From Hyphomicrobiaceae bacterium (GTDB lineage Bacteria > Pseudomonadota > Alphaproteobacteria > Rhizobiales > Hyphomicrobiaceae), in contig JALHMB010000001.1 in the NCBI GenBank assembly GCA_022844275.1, positions 953,677 to 1,017,676 on the forward strand: a stretch of DNA of 64,000 bases, in the 5' to 3' direction. A model generated the notes under the pieces. It did no database searches, had not been told where the DNA came from, and was given only the letters and a program-made list of their open reading frames with translations. Shown here piece after piece: positions 38,195 through 47,028 of this stretch. The position numbers and the translations under genes were made by a program. Position 1 is the first letter of the stretch. Each line of letters begins with the position of its first letter.

Positions 38195-39078
38195 CCCTTG
38201 CGCCCTCTGCGGCTCGCGGGCTCCGCGAAGTACGTGGACGTGAATACGATGGTAACCGCGATGACGAGCATGACGACTGCCATGCTGGCACCCAGGTTGA
38301 AGTCGCGGATGTTGAGGTACGCCTTGGCCATGACCTGCGACATTGTCATGAAGCGATCGCCTATGAGGAGGCCTGGCGTCACGTAAGCAGCCACCGAGAT
38401 CGAGAACACAAGCGAAATGCCAGCGACAACGCCAGGCATGGTCAGCGGCAGCGTAACCCTTCGAAATGTCGTCACCGGCCCCGCACCGAGAGATGCCGCA
38501 GCGTCCGTGAGACGAGGATCGAGCTGACGCATGACTGAATAGATCGGCAGGATCATCAAGGGCAGGAACACATTGATCATGCCGAAGTAGAGCGCGAACT
38601 CCGTGAACACCAGCCGCATCGGCCGATCGATGAAGCCCACGTTGAGGAGCAGCCAGTTGAGGATGCCGTCCCTTCTCATCATGATCGCGAGACCGAACGT
38701 CTTGACGATGATGCTGACCGTCAACGGCAGGAAGATGAGCGCGAACAGAAGCACCTGCAGCCGAGCGGGCGCTCGAGAAAGTGCGAAGGCAGCGGGATAA
38801 CCGATCAGCAGGCTGCCAATCGTGGTGATCAAGCCGAGCTGAAGCGAGTTCCAGATGATCCCAATGTAGTAGGGGTCGCCGAGAACTTTCCGATATCCAC
38901 CGATGCTGAACCCGCCGGCATCTCGGAAGCTGTCGGCAACCAGTATGAGGACGGGGATCGCAAAGGCCACGACCATGAAGACAATACCAGGCAGAACCAT
39001 GATTGCTGGCGTGTCGAGCTGGAAAAAACGGCGACGCGGCTGCGCTTCGGCCTGGGTTCGCATCTCGATCGTCGTCAT
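38191..39078 (-). CDS. ABC transporter inner-membrane permease (PotB-like)
   Basis: 295 aa, six helices after a cytosolic N-terminus of about 25 residues. EAA-type loop LTDAAASLGAGPVTTFRRVTLPLTMPGVVAG near residue 205. It forms a heterodimer with the next permease. It overlaps both neighbouring genes by 4 bp, which indicates tight translational coupling within the importer operon. Confidence 0.9.
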   Translation of the reverse strand: MTTIEMRTQAEAQPRRRFFQLDTPAIMVLPGIVFMVVAFAIPVLILVADSFRDAGGFSIGGYRKVLGDPYYIGIIWNSLQLGLITTIGSLLIGYPAAFALSRAPARLQVLLFALIFLPLTVSIIVKTFGLAIMMRRDGILNWLLLNVGFIDRPMRLVFTEFALYFGMINVFLPLMILPIYSVMRQLDPRLTDAAASLGAGPVTTFRRVTLPLTMPGVVAGISLVFSISVAAYVTPGLLIGDRFMTMSQVMAKAYLNIRDFNLGASMAVVMLVIAVTIVFTSTYFAEPASRRGRKG

Positions 39079-40199
39079 GGCGCCGGATACACCATTGTTT
39101 CAGAGATCGGCCAATACAGCTTGAGCGCAACGCCTTGCGCGATGCCTGAAGGAACACGCGCGACTTCGACCTGAATGCGGTCGTCAGCCCCGGGCGGCTG
39201 AAAATGAAGCGCAGTCTTCGAGCCGAAGAAGACGATGTCGGTAAGCTCGGCTGAAATCTCGTTGAAGTTTGCATCCGGTCGTTCGCCGAGCGCAATGCAC
39301 TCCGGGCGGACGCCAAGCACGACCTTCCCGCTCACACCCGAACCGTCGTGTAGTGGAGCGAGTATCTTACCGAGCGGCGTTTCGACGCTCGCCGTTCCAT
39401 TGAGAGCCGACGCATCAGCGGTTCCACCAATGCGCGTCGATTGGCCGACGAATTCGAGTACATGCAGGCTCGCCGGAGCGCTATAGACCTCGTCGGGCGT
39501 CCCGAGCTGCTCGATGCGTCCTTCGTTCATCACGGCAATGCGGTCGCTCATCACAAGCGCTTCGTCCTGATCGTGTGTCACGAATATGGACGTAATCTCG
39601 AGGTCTCTCAGCAGGTGGCGGAGCTCGATCTGCATGGTCTCGCGCAATTTTCGATCGAGCGCGCTGAATGGTTCGTCCAGTAGCAGGAGCGACGGCTTGA
39701 CGACGAGCGCGCGTGCCACCGCGACGCGCTGCTGTTGCCCACCAGAGAGTGCCGAGATGCGCCTTTCAGCGAAAGCTTGCATGCGCACGAGAGCGAGCGC
39801 GTTCTGTACGCGCGCGCCGATCTCTGCCTTGGGTGTTCTCTGGGCTTCGAGACCGAAAGCGACGTTCTGCTCAACCGTCAGATGCGGAAACAGCGCATAA
39901 TTCTGGAAGACGACACCGATGTTCCGCTTGTGCGCCGGCACCTGCGTGAGATCGCTTCCATTGATCGCGATCCGGCCACCATCAGGTTTCATGAGGCCCG
40001 CGATCAGGCGCAGCAAAGTGGTCTTTCCGCAACCTGACGGGCCGAGCAGCGAGATGAATTCGGAGCGGGCAACGCTGATATTGAGATCCTGCAGAACGGT
40101 CGCCGTCCCGAACCGCTTGGTGACAGCGGCCACGTCCAGGTAGCGCTTGTTTGCGGATGCCGCCCGCTCCCGAGCAGCCTCGGTGGCTACGAGGTTCAC
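39075..40199 (-). CDS. ABC transporter ATP-binding protein (PotA-like)
   Basis: 374 aa. Walker A LLGPSGCGKTTLL, signature ISALSGGQQQRVAVARAL, Walker B LLLDEPFSALDRKLRE, and FVTHDQDEALVMSDRIAVM. The C-terminal 120 residues form a TOBE-type domain as in PotA/FbpC ATPases. It overlaps the binding-protein stop upstream and the permease start downstream by 4 bp each. Confidence 0.93.
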   Translation of the reverse strand: MNLVATEAARERAASANKRYLDVAAVTKRFGTATVLQDLNISVARSEFISLLGPSGCGKTTLLRLIAGLMKPDGGRIAINGSDLTQVPAHKRNIGVVFQNYALFPHLTVEQNVAFGLEAQRTPKAEIGARVQNALALVRMQAFAERRISALSGGQQQRVAVARALVVKPSLLLLDEPFSALDRKLRETMQIELRHLLRDLEITSIFVTHDQDEALVMSDRIAVMNEGRIEQLGTPDEVYSAPASLHVLEFVGQSTRIGGTADASALNGTASVETPLGKILAPLHDGSGVSGKVVLGVRPECIALGERPDANFNEISAELTDIVFFGSKTALHFQPPGADDRIQVEVARVPSGIAQGVALKLYWPISETMVYPAP

Positions 40200-41230
40200 C
40201 TTGCGGAGACCTCCCGCTCGAACCGCTCGATCATGGCGTTACGGTTATCGGCAAAATACTCCCAATCGAGCGACACGAGATCGGGGAACTTGAGGTCAGC
40301 CGGAAGCACCGTCTTGGAGTTGGTGGGCTTCGAGAAGAAAGTACTACCGATGTAAGCCTGGATGTCTGGGCTCAGCATTTCATTCAGGAACTGGATGCCG
40401 ATGTCCTGGTTCGGCCCACCTTCGACAAGTGCAATGCCCGCCGGCATGGCGAGTATGCCCTCTTTCGGCCTGCCTTGATCGACAGGCGCGCCTTTCGACT
40501 TGCGCAGCAGCGTCGTTCGGGAGTCGGGCGCCATGTAGAGATCGCATTCGCCGGTTTCGAGAAGCTGCTGGGCCTGCGGCGCGTTCGTCGAGACCTGGAT
40601 GATGTTCGGCTTGAGCTGCTTCATGCGCTCGATGCCCTGCTGCCAGTCCGGCAGGCACTGATCGAGTGGCTTCTTAGTGACGTATTGCGTTGCCGCAAGC
40701 AGCGGAGCAATGGCCTGCGTAATGCGCATCGAGATGATGATGATGCGCTCTTTGTACTTTGGATCCCAGGCATCAGCGTAGGACTCGAGACCCTTCGGCA
40801 CGGTCTGCGTGTTGTATGAGAAGCTGCACATGGGCTGGCACCAGTTGGCCCACATCGCATCGCGCGGCTTGGCGCCTGCCGGCAGGTCCGCGAGATTTGT
40901 CACGTCCGCGGGTAGCTTCTTGATGACCTTTTCGCGCTCGGCGAGGATGAGCACGGGGTCATCCATCATCGTCAGCGTCATCGTCGGACGCGCCTTGTTC
41001 GAGCGGATCTTCTCGAGATTGATGAGCGAGTTCGTGCCCTCATAGAGCACCTTCACATTGAGCTTTTTCTCGATCAGCGGGAAGAGCCCATCAGTCAGGC
41101 CAGGCGATGCCGGGCCACCGATGAAAATCTCTCGGGTTTGCGCGCGAACGATGTTGGGAAAGCCGACAACGGCTGCTGCCGATGCGCCTGCAAGAACTTG
41201 GCGCCGCGAGAATGTGATCTTCTTAGTCAT
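40196..41230 (-). CDS. ABC transporter substrate-binding protein (PotD-like, Tat signal)
   Basis: 344 aa. The N-terminus MTKKITFSRRQVLAGASAAA carries a twin-arginine motif (SRRQVL) with a hydrophobic stretch and cleavage near VRAQ, so export as a folded protein is likely. Family 1 extracellular binding protein layout (IFIGGPASPGLTDGLFPLIEKK, then GIALVEGGPNQDIGIQFLNEML). It lies 129 bp downstream of the hydantoinase gene on the same strand, linked by a terminator-like hairpin. Probable ligand: a hydantoin, N-carbamoyl compound or another amide, inferred from context only. Confidence 0.88.
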   Translation of the reverse strand: MTKKITFSRRQVLAGASAAAVVGFPNIVRAQTREIFIGGPASPGLTDGLFPLIEKKLNVKVLYEGTNSLINLEKIRSNKARPTMTLTMMDDPVLILAEREKVIKKLPADVTNLADLPAGAKPRDAMWANWCQPMCSFSYNTQTVPKGLESYADAWDPKYKERIIIISMRITQAIAPLLAATQYVTKKPLDQCLPDWQQGIERMKQLKPNIIQVSTNAPQAQQLLETGECDLYMAPDSRTTLLRKSKGAPVDQGRPKEGILAMPAGIALVEGGPNQDIGIQFLNEMLSPDIQAYIGSTFFSKPTNSKTVLPADLKFPDLVSLDWEYFADNRNAMIERFEREVSAR

Positions 41231-41337
41231 CGGGATGTTCTCCTATGGTCCGAAATGTCCCTTAGCGCTTGCCAGATCGCCAATAGGACACACTCATCTG
41301 TGGAATACCGGGATGGCCGGCTAAGTGTCATCACCAT

Positions 41338-41383
41338 GAAAACGTGAAAACCCGGTCGATCAGACGATCTTCCGATCGACCGG
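41338..41383 (-). terminator. Terminator-like hairpin spanning the hydantoinase stop codon
   Basis: CCGGTCGATC (41352-41361) and GATCGACCGG (41374-41383) form a perfect 10-bp stem with a 12-nt loop. Reading in the gene direction it is followed by GGGTTTTCACGTTTTC. The stem includes the last codons and the stop of the hydantoinase gene. It would attenuate transcription into the ABC importer genes. Confidence 0.6.
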
Positions 41384-42808
41384 ATTGAAGGGCGTGGGGA
41401 AGCGGCCGAGCGGCGTGATCTTTTCATAAGGCGCGCGCGCGAGGTATTTGCCGTGCCCAGCCTTCCCGACGACCTTGCCGTCATCGAAGACCGTGACACC
41501 GCGGACAAGCACGCGGATCGGATACCCAGTCGCCTGGTATCCCTCGTAGGGCGTGTAGTCGCCGCCGTGATGCATGACGGCGTTCGTGAGCGTGACCGTC
41601 TTCTTGGGATCCCAAACGACGACGTCGGCATCGCTGCCCGGCGCGATCGCCCCCTTCTTCGGATGCAGTCCGACAAGCTTGGCTGGATTGGTCGAGACGA
41701 GCCGCACGAATGTCGGCGGGTCAATGCGCCCCTTCGTGACGCCCTCGGTGAACAATACCGGCAGGCGCGCGGCGAGGCCCGGGATGCCGTTCGGTATCTG
41801 AGTGAACGGGCCGTCCTCGCCAGCAAACTTCTTGCCCTTGGGATCATCGTACCGTGTCGGCGCATGATCCGACGATATGACCTCGATAATCCCCCTGCGC
41901 ATGTAGTCCCAAAGGGCCTCTTGGTCGGCCTTCGTGCGGGCGGGCGGTCCAAATACGAGCTTGGCGCCTTCGAAACCCGGCTTATCCAGGTCTTCCGCTA
42001 CCAGGGTCAGATAGTGGACGCAGGTTTCGCCCCAGACCTTGAGGCCACGCGCTTGGGCACGCGCGATTTCCTCGGCGGATTGCTTACCCGACACATGGAA
42101 GACCTGGATTGGCACATCCAGCGCCTCCGCCAGCGCGACGATCCGATTGACCGCCTCACGCTCGGCGATCATCGGCTTACCCCAGGGATGATACTTCGGG
42201 GCAGTCAGGCCTGCCGCGACGAGCTGTTCTCCCATCCACGAGATGAGGTCATGGTGCTCCGCGTGCACGCAAACGAGTGCCTTGTTGCGCCGCGCGGCGG
42301 CAAGAACCCGAATAACGGCCGCATCGTCCAGACGGACGCCGTCATAAGTCATGAAGACCTTGATCGAGCGGTTCCCCTCTTCGACGAGCGAGGGCAATTC
42401 CTGATCCAGAACTGCCGGCGTAGCATCGGTGATGGTCAGGTGAAAGGCGTAGTCGACCATCGATTGACGTGCGCGCTGATGGTAGTCCTTCACCACTTCA
42501 GCGAGCGACTCGCCCTTCCCTTGCCAGGCAAAGCAGACGACCGTCGTCGTACCGCCCGCCGCGGCAGACGCGCTGCCCGTACCGAAGTCGTCGCACATTT
42601 CCGGGCCGCGCGACGGCTGAGCTAGATGGACGTGCGTATCGACACCGCCAGGCATGACGAACATGCCACTGGCATCGATAACTTCCCGCGCGCTGCCGAC
42701 GAGCGCACCCACTGCTACGATTTGGCCGCCGGAGATGGCGACGTCAGCCTTGGCCATATCCTGCGACGAGACGACTGTGCCGCCACGTATGAGCAGATCG
42801 TAGTCCAC
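41360..42808 (-). CDS. hydA: Dihydropyrimidinase/D-hydantoinase family amidohydrolase
   Basis: 482 aa cytosolic metalloenzyme that opens cyclic imides (hydantoins, dihydropyrimidines, allantoin-like rings). Metal ligands and catalytic residues are in place: GGVDTHVHLAQP at about 54, the carboxylated Lys in SIKVFMTYDG at about 150, CVHAEH at about 181, FHVSG at about 237 and SSDHAPTRYDD at about 313. The start is a GTG with a purine-rich site upstream. It is divergent from the NHL-amidase-racemase genes, and together they look like a hydantoin or imide utilisation set. Substrate preference cannot be read from sequence. Confidence 0.92.
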   Translation of the reverse strand: MDYDLLIRGGTVVSSQDMAKADVAISGGQIVAVGALVGSAREVIDASGMFVMPGGVDTHVHLAQPSRGPEMCDDFGTGSASAAAGGTTTVVCFAWQGKGESLAEVVKDYHQRARQSMVDYAFHLTITDATPAVLDQELPSLVEEGNRSIKVFMTYDGVRLDDAAVIRVLAAARRNKALVCVHAEHHDLISWMGEQLVAAGLTAPKYHPWGKPMIAEREAVNRIVALAEALDVPIQVFHVSGKQSAEEIARAQARGLKVWGETCVHYLTLVAEDLDKPGFEGAKLVFGPPARTKADQEALWDYMRRGIIEVISSDHAPTRYDDPKGKKFAGEDGPFTQIPNGIPGLAARLPVLFTEGVTKGRIDPPTFVRLVSTNPAKLVGLHPKKGAIAPGSDADVVVWDPKKTVTLTNAVMHHGGDYTPYEGYQATGYPIRVLVRGVTVFDDGKVVGKAGHGKYLARAPYEKITPLGRFPTPFNPVDRKIV

Positions 42809-42832
42809 CGCCTCTTCCCCCTTCCGATATAG

Positions 42833-42878
42833 CTATTCCGGCTGCAATATGAGCATCTAACATGTGCCGGAACAATAG
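42833..42878 (+). promoter_or_regulatory. Inverted repeat in the hydantoinase/NHL divergent promoter
   Basis: CTATTCCGGC (42833-42842) faces GCCGGAACAATAG (42866-42878): the CCGGC/GCCGG cores and CTATT/AATAG outer arms are complementary, with a few extra bases in the right arm. The 23-bp gap puts the halves on the same DNA face. It is placed between the two divergent starts, so it is a candidate operator. Confidence 0.4.
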
Positions 42879-42908
42879 GCATGCATGAAAGGTTTGCAGG
42901 AGGCCGCT

Positions 42909-43754
42909 ATGCAATCAGGCACTCTCTTGGTCGCCCTCGGGGAGCGACGTTATCGCGTCGAGCGGCCTTGGGGTGATCTTCCCGCTGGACCGGTCAGTGA
43001 TGTGACGGTCGACTCGCGTGGCCACGTGTTCGTGATCCTTCGCTGGGATCCGCTTTCCGATACGACCAGCCCGCGTGTCATCGAACTCTCGCCGGAAGGG
43101 AAGCGCCTTGCGGTTTGGGGCGAAAAACTGATTGCCGACTCTCATATGCTCGCTGCCGCGCCCGACGATCGTCTGTTCATTGTCGATCGCGATGTCCACG
43201 AGGTGGTCATCTGCCGGTCCAACGGCGAGCGCATTGGCGGACTTGGCAAGCGGTATGCGCCATTGGAGCCTTTCAATCATCCAACGGACGTGGCCATCAC
43301 GCCGAAGGGCGACATCTATGTTTCTGACGGCTATGCCGGCCATCGCGTGCATCGCTTTTCGCCGGACGGGAAGTTGGTGCGATCGTGGGGGAGCCTCGGT
43401 GAGGAGCCAGGGCAATTCGTCAATCCGCATGCTGTCTGGGTCATGAGCGACGACAGAGTTGTCATCGTCGACCGAGAGAATGATCGCTTGCAGGTGTTCA
43501 CAGCAGATGGCGATCTGCTCGACGTGTGGACGGGATTCCGGAAGCCCTTGGATGTGTGGGGCGACGCAGACGACAATCTCTACGTGACCGATCTCGTGCC
43601 AACGCTCGCAATGCTTGCGCCAGATGGCCGTCGGCTCGGGCGCTGTCGCCCTGTTCTGAATGGCGCTCACGGCATATGGGGTGACAGGCAGGGCCGTCTC
43701 TACCTTGCTGAGCCCAATCCCAGCAGGCTGACGAGGCTGACACCCGTTGCTTGA
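42909..43754 (+). CDS. NHL-repeat beta-propeller protein
   Basis: 281 aa. ATG 42909 has a strong AGGAGG site 6 nt upstream, so the upstream in-frame ATG is not used. Repeats of about 45 residues: PVSDVTVDSRGHVFVILRW, HPTDVAITPKGDIYVSDGYAGHRVHRFSPDGKLVRSWG, NPHAVWVMSDDRVVIVDRENDRLQVF. This is the pattern of NHL propellers such as peptidylglycine alpha-amidating lyase-like and gluconolactonase-like proteins. No signal peptide. First gene of the plus-strand unit with amidase and racemase-like genes; role unclear, possibly a hydrolase or lyase in the same pathway. Confidence 0.82.
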   Translation: MQSGTLLVALGERRYRVERPWGDLPAGPVSDVTVDSRGHVFVILRWDPLSDTTSPRVIELSPEGKRLAVWGEKLIADSHMLAAAPDDRLFIVDRDVHEVVICRSNGERIGGLGKRYAPLEPFNHPTDVAITPKGDIYVSDGYAGHRVHRFSPDGKLVRSWGSLGEEPGQFVNPHAVWVMSDDRVVIVDRENDRLQVFTADGDLLDVWTGFRKPLDVWGDADDNLYVTDLVPTLAMLAPDGRRLGRCRPVLNGAHGIWGDRQGRLYLAEPNPSRLTRLTPVA

Positions 43755-43846
43755 CGGTACTGGGCCGCGAGGCTGGCCCTGCTGCGTGGTCAACAGCGTT
43801 TGGCTGAGCGTCGCGAATGTAAAGAAGCGCTACTGAGGACTGTTCG

Positions 43847-45235
43847 ATGCTTCGCAAGAGCGCGCGAGAGATCGCGACTGCGGTAAATGGCGAGACGGCT
43901 GATCCGGTCGAGGTCACCGATGCGTTCGTAACCCGCATTCTCAAAAGAAATCCCAGCCTGAATGCTCTGGTGCGCTTCGATCCGCAGATGGCCCTCGACG
44001 AAGCGCAGGACGTGCGCCGACGAAGAGACGCCGGCGAAGTCATGCCGCTCGCGGGCGTACCAGTCGTCGTCAAAGACAACATTTGGGTGGCTGGACGCCC
44101 AATCTCGCAGGGTTCGCGGCTCTTCGCGGATCACGTGCCGCAAGGGGATGCCATCGCAGTGGCGCGACTGCGCAAAGCTGGTGCCGTCATCATAGGCATC
44201 GGCAATTCTCCCGAGTTCGCCTGCAAAGGCGTGACGAACAGTCCCCTACACGGGCCGACACAGCATCCGCTGAACGCAACCCTCACGCCGGGCGGCTCTT
44301 CGGGCGGCAATGCTGCCGGGCTTGCCGCGGACTTCGCGCCGATTGCGATTGGGACAGACGGTGGCGGCTCAGGCAGGCGGCCGCCGGCGCATACTGGAAC
44401 GGTTGGCTTCAAGCCGTCGTTCGGCGCCATCCCCTATGGCCCCGGATTTCCGGAGCCCTTCTGGGGAATCTCCGTCCTGGCGCCCATGGGGCGTTCGGTC
44501 GACGATGTTGCGGTTCTCTTTGATGCGATTGTGGGGCCTGACGCGCGCGATGTTGAGAGTGTGCCAATCGAACCTGGCCTAGGTGCCGAACCTAGGAAAT
44601 TGCGTGTTGCATTCAGCCGCGATCTGGGGCTGCGCGCTCCAATCGATGGCGATGTCGATGCCGCGATCGCCGATGGCGTCGAACGCTTGGCCAAGGCTGG
44701 CTGGCGGATCGAGCGCACTCAGGTCCAATGGCCGCAAGGTATTGGCGAAGCTTCGATCATGCCTTTGCAGGCCGCAGGCCTCGCAGCAATTCACGGCGAG
44801 ACGTGGCGCCGGAAAGCAGACCTGTTCGATCCCGATATTGCCGCACAGATCGAGCGTGGAATGTCGCTGACTGGTGCTGATGTGGGCCGTGCACTTGAGG
44901 CGAGCGCCGCAATCAAGCAAACCGTCGCGCAGTGTTTCGAGGAGTATGATCTTCTGCTCTGTCCGACGGCGCCCTGTGTGGCGTGGCCGCTGACCGACCT
45001 CGGCCCCAAGCAAATTGGCGGCGTTAACGTCCCGCCGCGCGGCCACGCAGTGTTCACGCCACTCTTCAATCACGCGCTCGTGCCGGCAATCTCGATACCA
45101 TGCGGCCGCGGGCGCGATGGTTTGCCGGTCGGGCTCCAAATCGTAAGCCGGCGCGGGCGTGATCGAACGGTGCTTGCGGCCGCGATGGATGCTGAGCGCA
45201 TTCTCGCGCCGCTCAATGACTATGCAAGGTGCTGA
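43847..45235 (+). CDS. Amidase signature family protein
   Basis: 462 aa. The Ser-cisSer-Lys triad is visible: Lys in VPVVVKDNIWVAG at about 75, the cis-Ser in LTPGGSSGGNAAG at about 152 and the nucleophile Ser in GTDGGGSGRRPPAHTG at about 177. The family hydrolyses amides, including carbamoyl and acyl amino acids. One oddity is GSGR.PPAHTG where many members have GSIR.PA..CG. It lies 92 bp after the NHL gene and 2 bp before the racemase-like gene. It could process a ring-opened amide from the hydantoinase in place of a carbamoylase. Confidence 0.9.
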   Translation: MLRKSAREIATAVNGETADPVEVTDAFVTRILKRNPSLNALVRFDPQMALDEAQDVRRRRDAGEVMPLAGVPVVVKDNIWVAGRPISQGSRLFADHVPQGDAIAVARLRKAGAVIIGIGNSPEFACKGVTNSPLHGPTQHPLNATLTPGGSSGGNAAGLAADFAPIAIGTDGGGSGRRPPAHTGTVGFKPSFGAIPYGPGFPEPFWGISVLAPMGRSVDDVAVLFDAIVGPDARDVESVPIEPGLGAEPRKLRVAFSRDLGLRAPIDGDVDAAIADGVERLAKAGWRIERTQVQWPQGIGEASIMPLQAAGLAAIHGETWRRKADLFDPDIAAQIERGMSLTGADVGRALEASAAIKQTVAQCFEEYDLLLCPTAPCVAWPLTDLGPKQIGGVNVPPRGHAVFTPLFNHALVPAISIPCGRGRDGLPVGLQIVSRRGRDRTVLAAAMDAERILAPLNDYARC

Positions 45236-45237
45236 AG

Positions 45238-45984
45238 ATGCGAATTCTACTTCTCAATCCGAATACCACGCCTGCCATCACTGATCGGCTCTACCAGGCG
45301 GCGGTCGAGGTCATCGCCCCTGGCACAGAGCTTGTGCCGCTGACAGCGCCGCGCGGCGTGCCTTACATCGCGACGCGCGCGGAGGCGCAGATCGGTGGCG
45401 CGGTGGCGTTAGAAATGCTCGCTGAGGAGCACCGCAATGTCGACGCGGCCATCATTGCCGCTTTCGGAGACCCAGGATTGTTGGCCGCGCGTGAAATCTT
45501 TGATATTCCCGTCATCGGGATGGCGGAGGCGGCGATGCTGGCGGCCTGTATGCTCGGACGTTCCTTCGCAATTGTCACCTTCGCAAGTGCCCTGGGTCCC
45601 TGGTATCGCGAGTGTGTGGAAATGCACGGCCTTTCGGGACGCTGCGCGGGCATCCGCATGCTCGACGGTGCCTTCCGATCGATCTCCGACGTGCAGGAGG
45701 AGAAGGAAGTGTTGCTCGTTGAACTCGCCAATCGCGCGGTCGCGGAACTCGAGGCCGACGTTGTCATCTTGGCAGGTGCCCCTCTCGCGGGACTTGCGAG
45801 GAAAGTAAAGTCTCGCATCTCCGTTCCGGTTATCGATCAGGTGCAGGCCGCCGTGAAGTTCGCGGAGTCGATACTGGCGCTCGGCACCAACAAAGGAATC
45901 GCGGGAACATTTCGTCGTCCGGCGGCCAAGTCGACGATTGGCCTACCGATCGCCCTTCAGCGCCGCATCGAGCACACAGACTAG
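45238..45984 (+). CDS. Asp/Glu/hydantoin racemase-like protein lacking both usual cysteines
   Basis: 248 aa, start ATG 45238 (MRILLLNPNTTPAITDRL) 2 bp after the amidase stop. The fold is that of hydantoin racemase (PF01177). In racemases the first catalytic Cys lies in (A/G)CFGDPGL; here the sequence is AAFGDPGLLAAREI. The second lies in GCAG; here it is ILAGAPLAGLA. Both positions are Ala-like, so cofactor-independent proton transfer by two cysteines is not possible. It may be a decarboxylase/isomerase-like or non-catalytic member of the family. Its context with hydantoinase and amidase still links it to cyclic-imide metabolism. Confidence 0.85.
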   Translation: MRILLLNPNTTPAITDRLYQAAVEVIAPGTELVPLTAPRGVPYIATRAEAQIGGAVALEMLAEEHRNVDAAIIAAFGDPGLLAAREIFDIPVIGMAEAAMLAACMLGRSFAIVTFASALGPWYRECVEMHGLSGRCAGIRMLDGAFRSISDVQEEKEVLLVELANRAVAELEADVVILAGAPLAGLARKVKSRISVPVIDQVQAAVKFAESILALGTNKGIAGTFRRPAAKSTIGLPIALQRRIEHTD

Positions 45985-46126
45985 GCCGAATGGGTAGGGT
46001 TTGTTCGAGTGGGGTCGCTTCGTCGCGGAACGAAGGTTGACGCTCGAGCATGTCTTCTATCGAGGCCATTCGGCACGTCCGGCGGCGAGCGAGTTCGGTG
46101 ACCCACGGCTCACGGCCAAACATTGG
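45985..46126. other. Short gap after the racemase-like gene
   Basis: No gene or clear hairpin seen before the convergent efflux-adaptor remnant. Confidence 0.4.
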
Positions 46127-46555
46127 TTAGTGTCGACGATCGACAAATTCAGGGCGGTCCATCAGGTCGCAAAGAAACAGATAGCACATCCAGCTGTTGG
46201 CCATCATCACGGCCATCCGGATCACAGGCGCAATCTGCACTTGGCCGCTGTACACGGCCGCGCTCCCTTGCGTACCCGCCGGCAATCGTAAGTCGTCGCC
46301 GTCGTCAAGCTTGATACGGACGACAAACCTCGCGTTGTGCGGTGTTTCGATGCCAGGGATGAGACCAGTGGCTGTCAACTGCCCTTCGCTTGCGAGATCG
46401 ATGGTAGTGAGCACCTTTCCCGGAAATACTTGGCCTTGATACATCGGGAACACCGCTTCGGCATAGGCGCCCGGCTGGATCGAGAGGTACGGACCTCGCA
46501 TGAAGCTAGCGACCACGACGCCACAGTTCGTTTTATCGCGATCGCACACGGCCAC
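46127..46555 (-). pseudogene. HlyD/EmrA-type efflux adaptor, C-terminal remnant
   Basis: About 142 codons on the minus strand: GPYLSIQPGAYAEAVFPMYQGQVFPGKVLTTIDLASEGQL, NARFVVRIKLDDG, LRLPAGTQGSAAVYSGQVQIAPVIRM and a short hydrophobic tail. This is the outer beta-barrel part of a membrane-fusion protein (YibH/EmrA-like). The N-terminal membrane anchor, lipoyl and coiled-coil parts are missing, and upstream sequence shows no continuation, so it is a remnant. It is unrelated in detail to the complete adaptor at 59209. Confidence 0.6.
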
Positions 46556-47028
46556 TCCCAGAAGCCGTCATCACCAGCTGTCGACAGCGGAAGCCGATGC
46601 GGCTGTCACAGAAACCGTCTACCTGGTGGCAAGCTTGTCTGCTCTCGCGTAATTCGGAGCTCATCACGACGACACCTAATGCACTCGTGGCGACGGTCAA
46701 TCACGAGATAAGCCTGCTGCTTGCCAACGGGAGTGCCTAAGAGGTGTTGGCGATCGTGAATCCGCTCGATCTCGTGACTACGGATGACCATGCTGCCGGA
46801 ACTCTTCCGTAGGAAGACTGGCGCAAAGTCAGGACGATGATGTCTCTGCAGAGTTTAATGCGCGCAAAGCGCCCGAAGGCTTACCGTTTTGACCGTTCAA
46901 TTGCTAATGCGATTGAGTGACTTCGGGCAAGCTTGCGCCCACACTCACTTGCGCTTTATGGTCTTTCCACTGTCGGACACAACGACGCCGATTGTTTTCT
47001 CATTTGATTGATTTCGGAGCGTATCGGT
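46556..47028. other. Gap between efflux remnant and haem peroxidase
   Basis: About 470 bp. No motif-bearing frame; probably contains the peroxidase promoter. I could not find a convincing -35/-10 pair. Confidence 0.45.

Noticed and set aside
38195..39316. Long N-terminal extension of the PotC-like permease frame
   Set aside because: The extension lies over the PotB-like gene in another frame and has no membrane pattern; the ATGA overlap at 38191-38194 gives the natural start.
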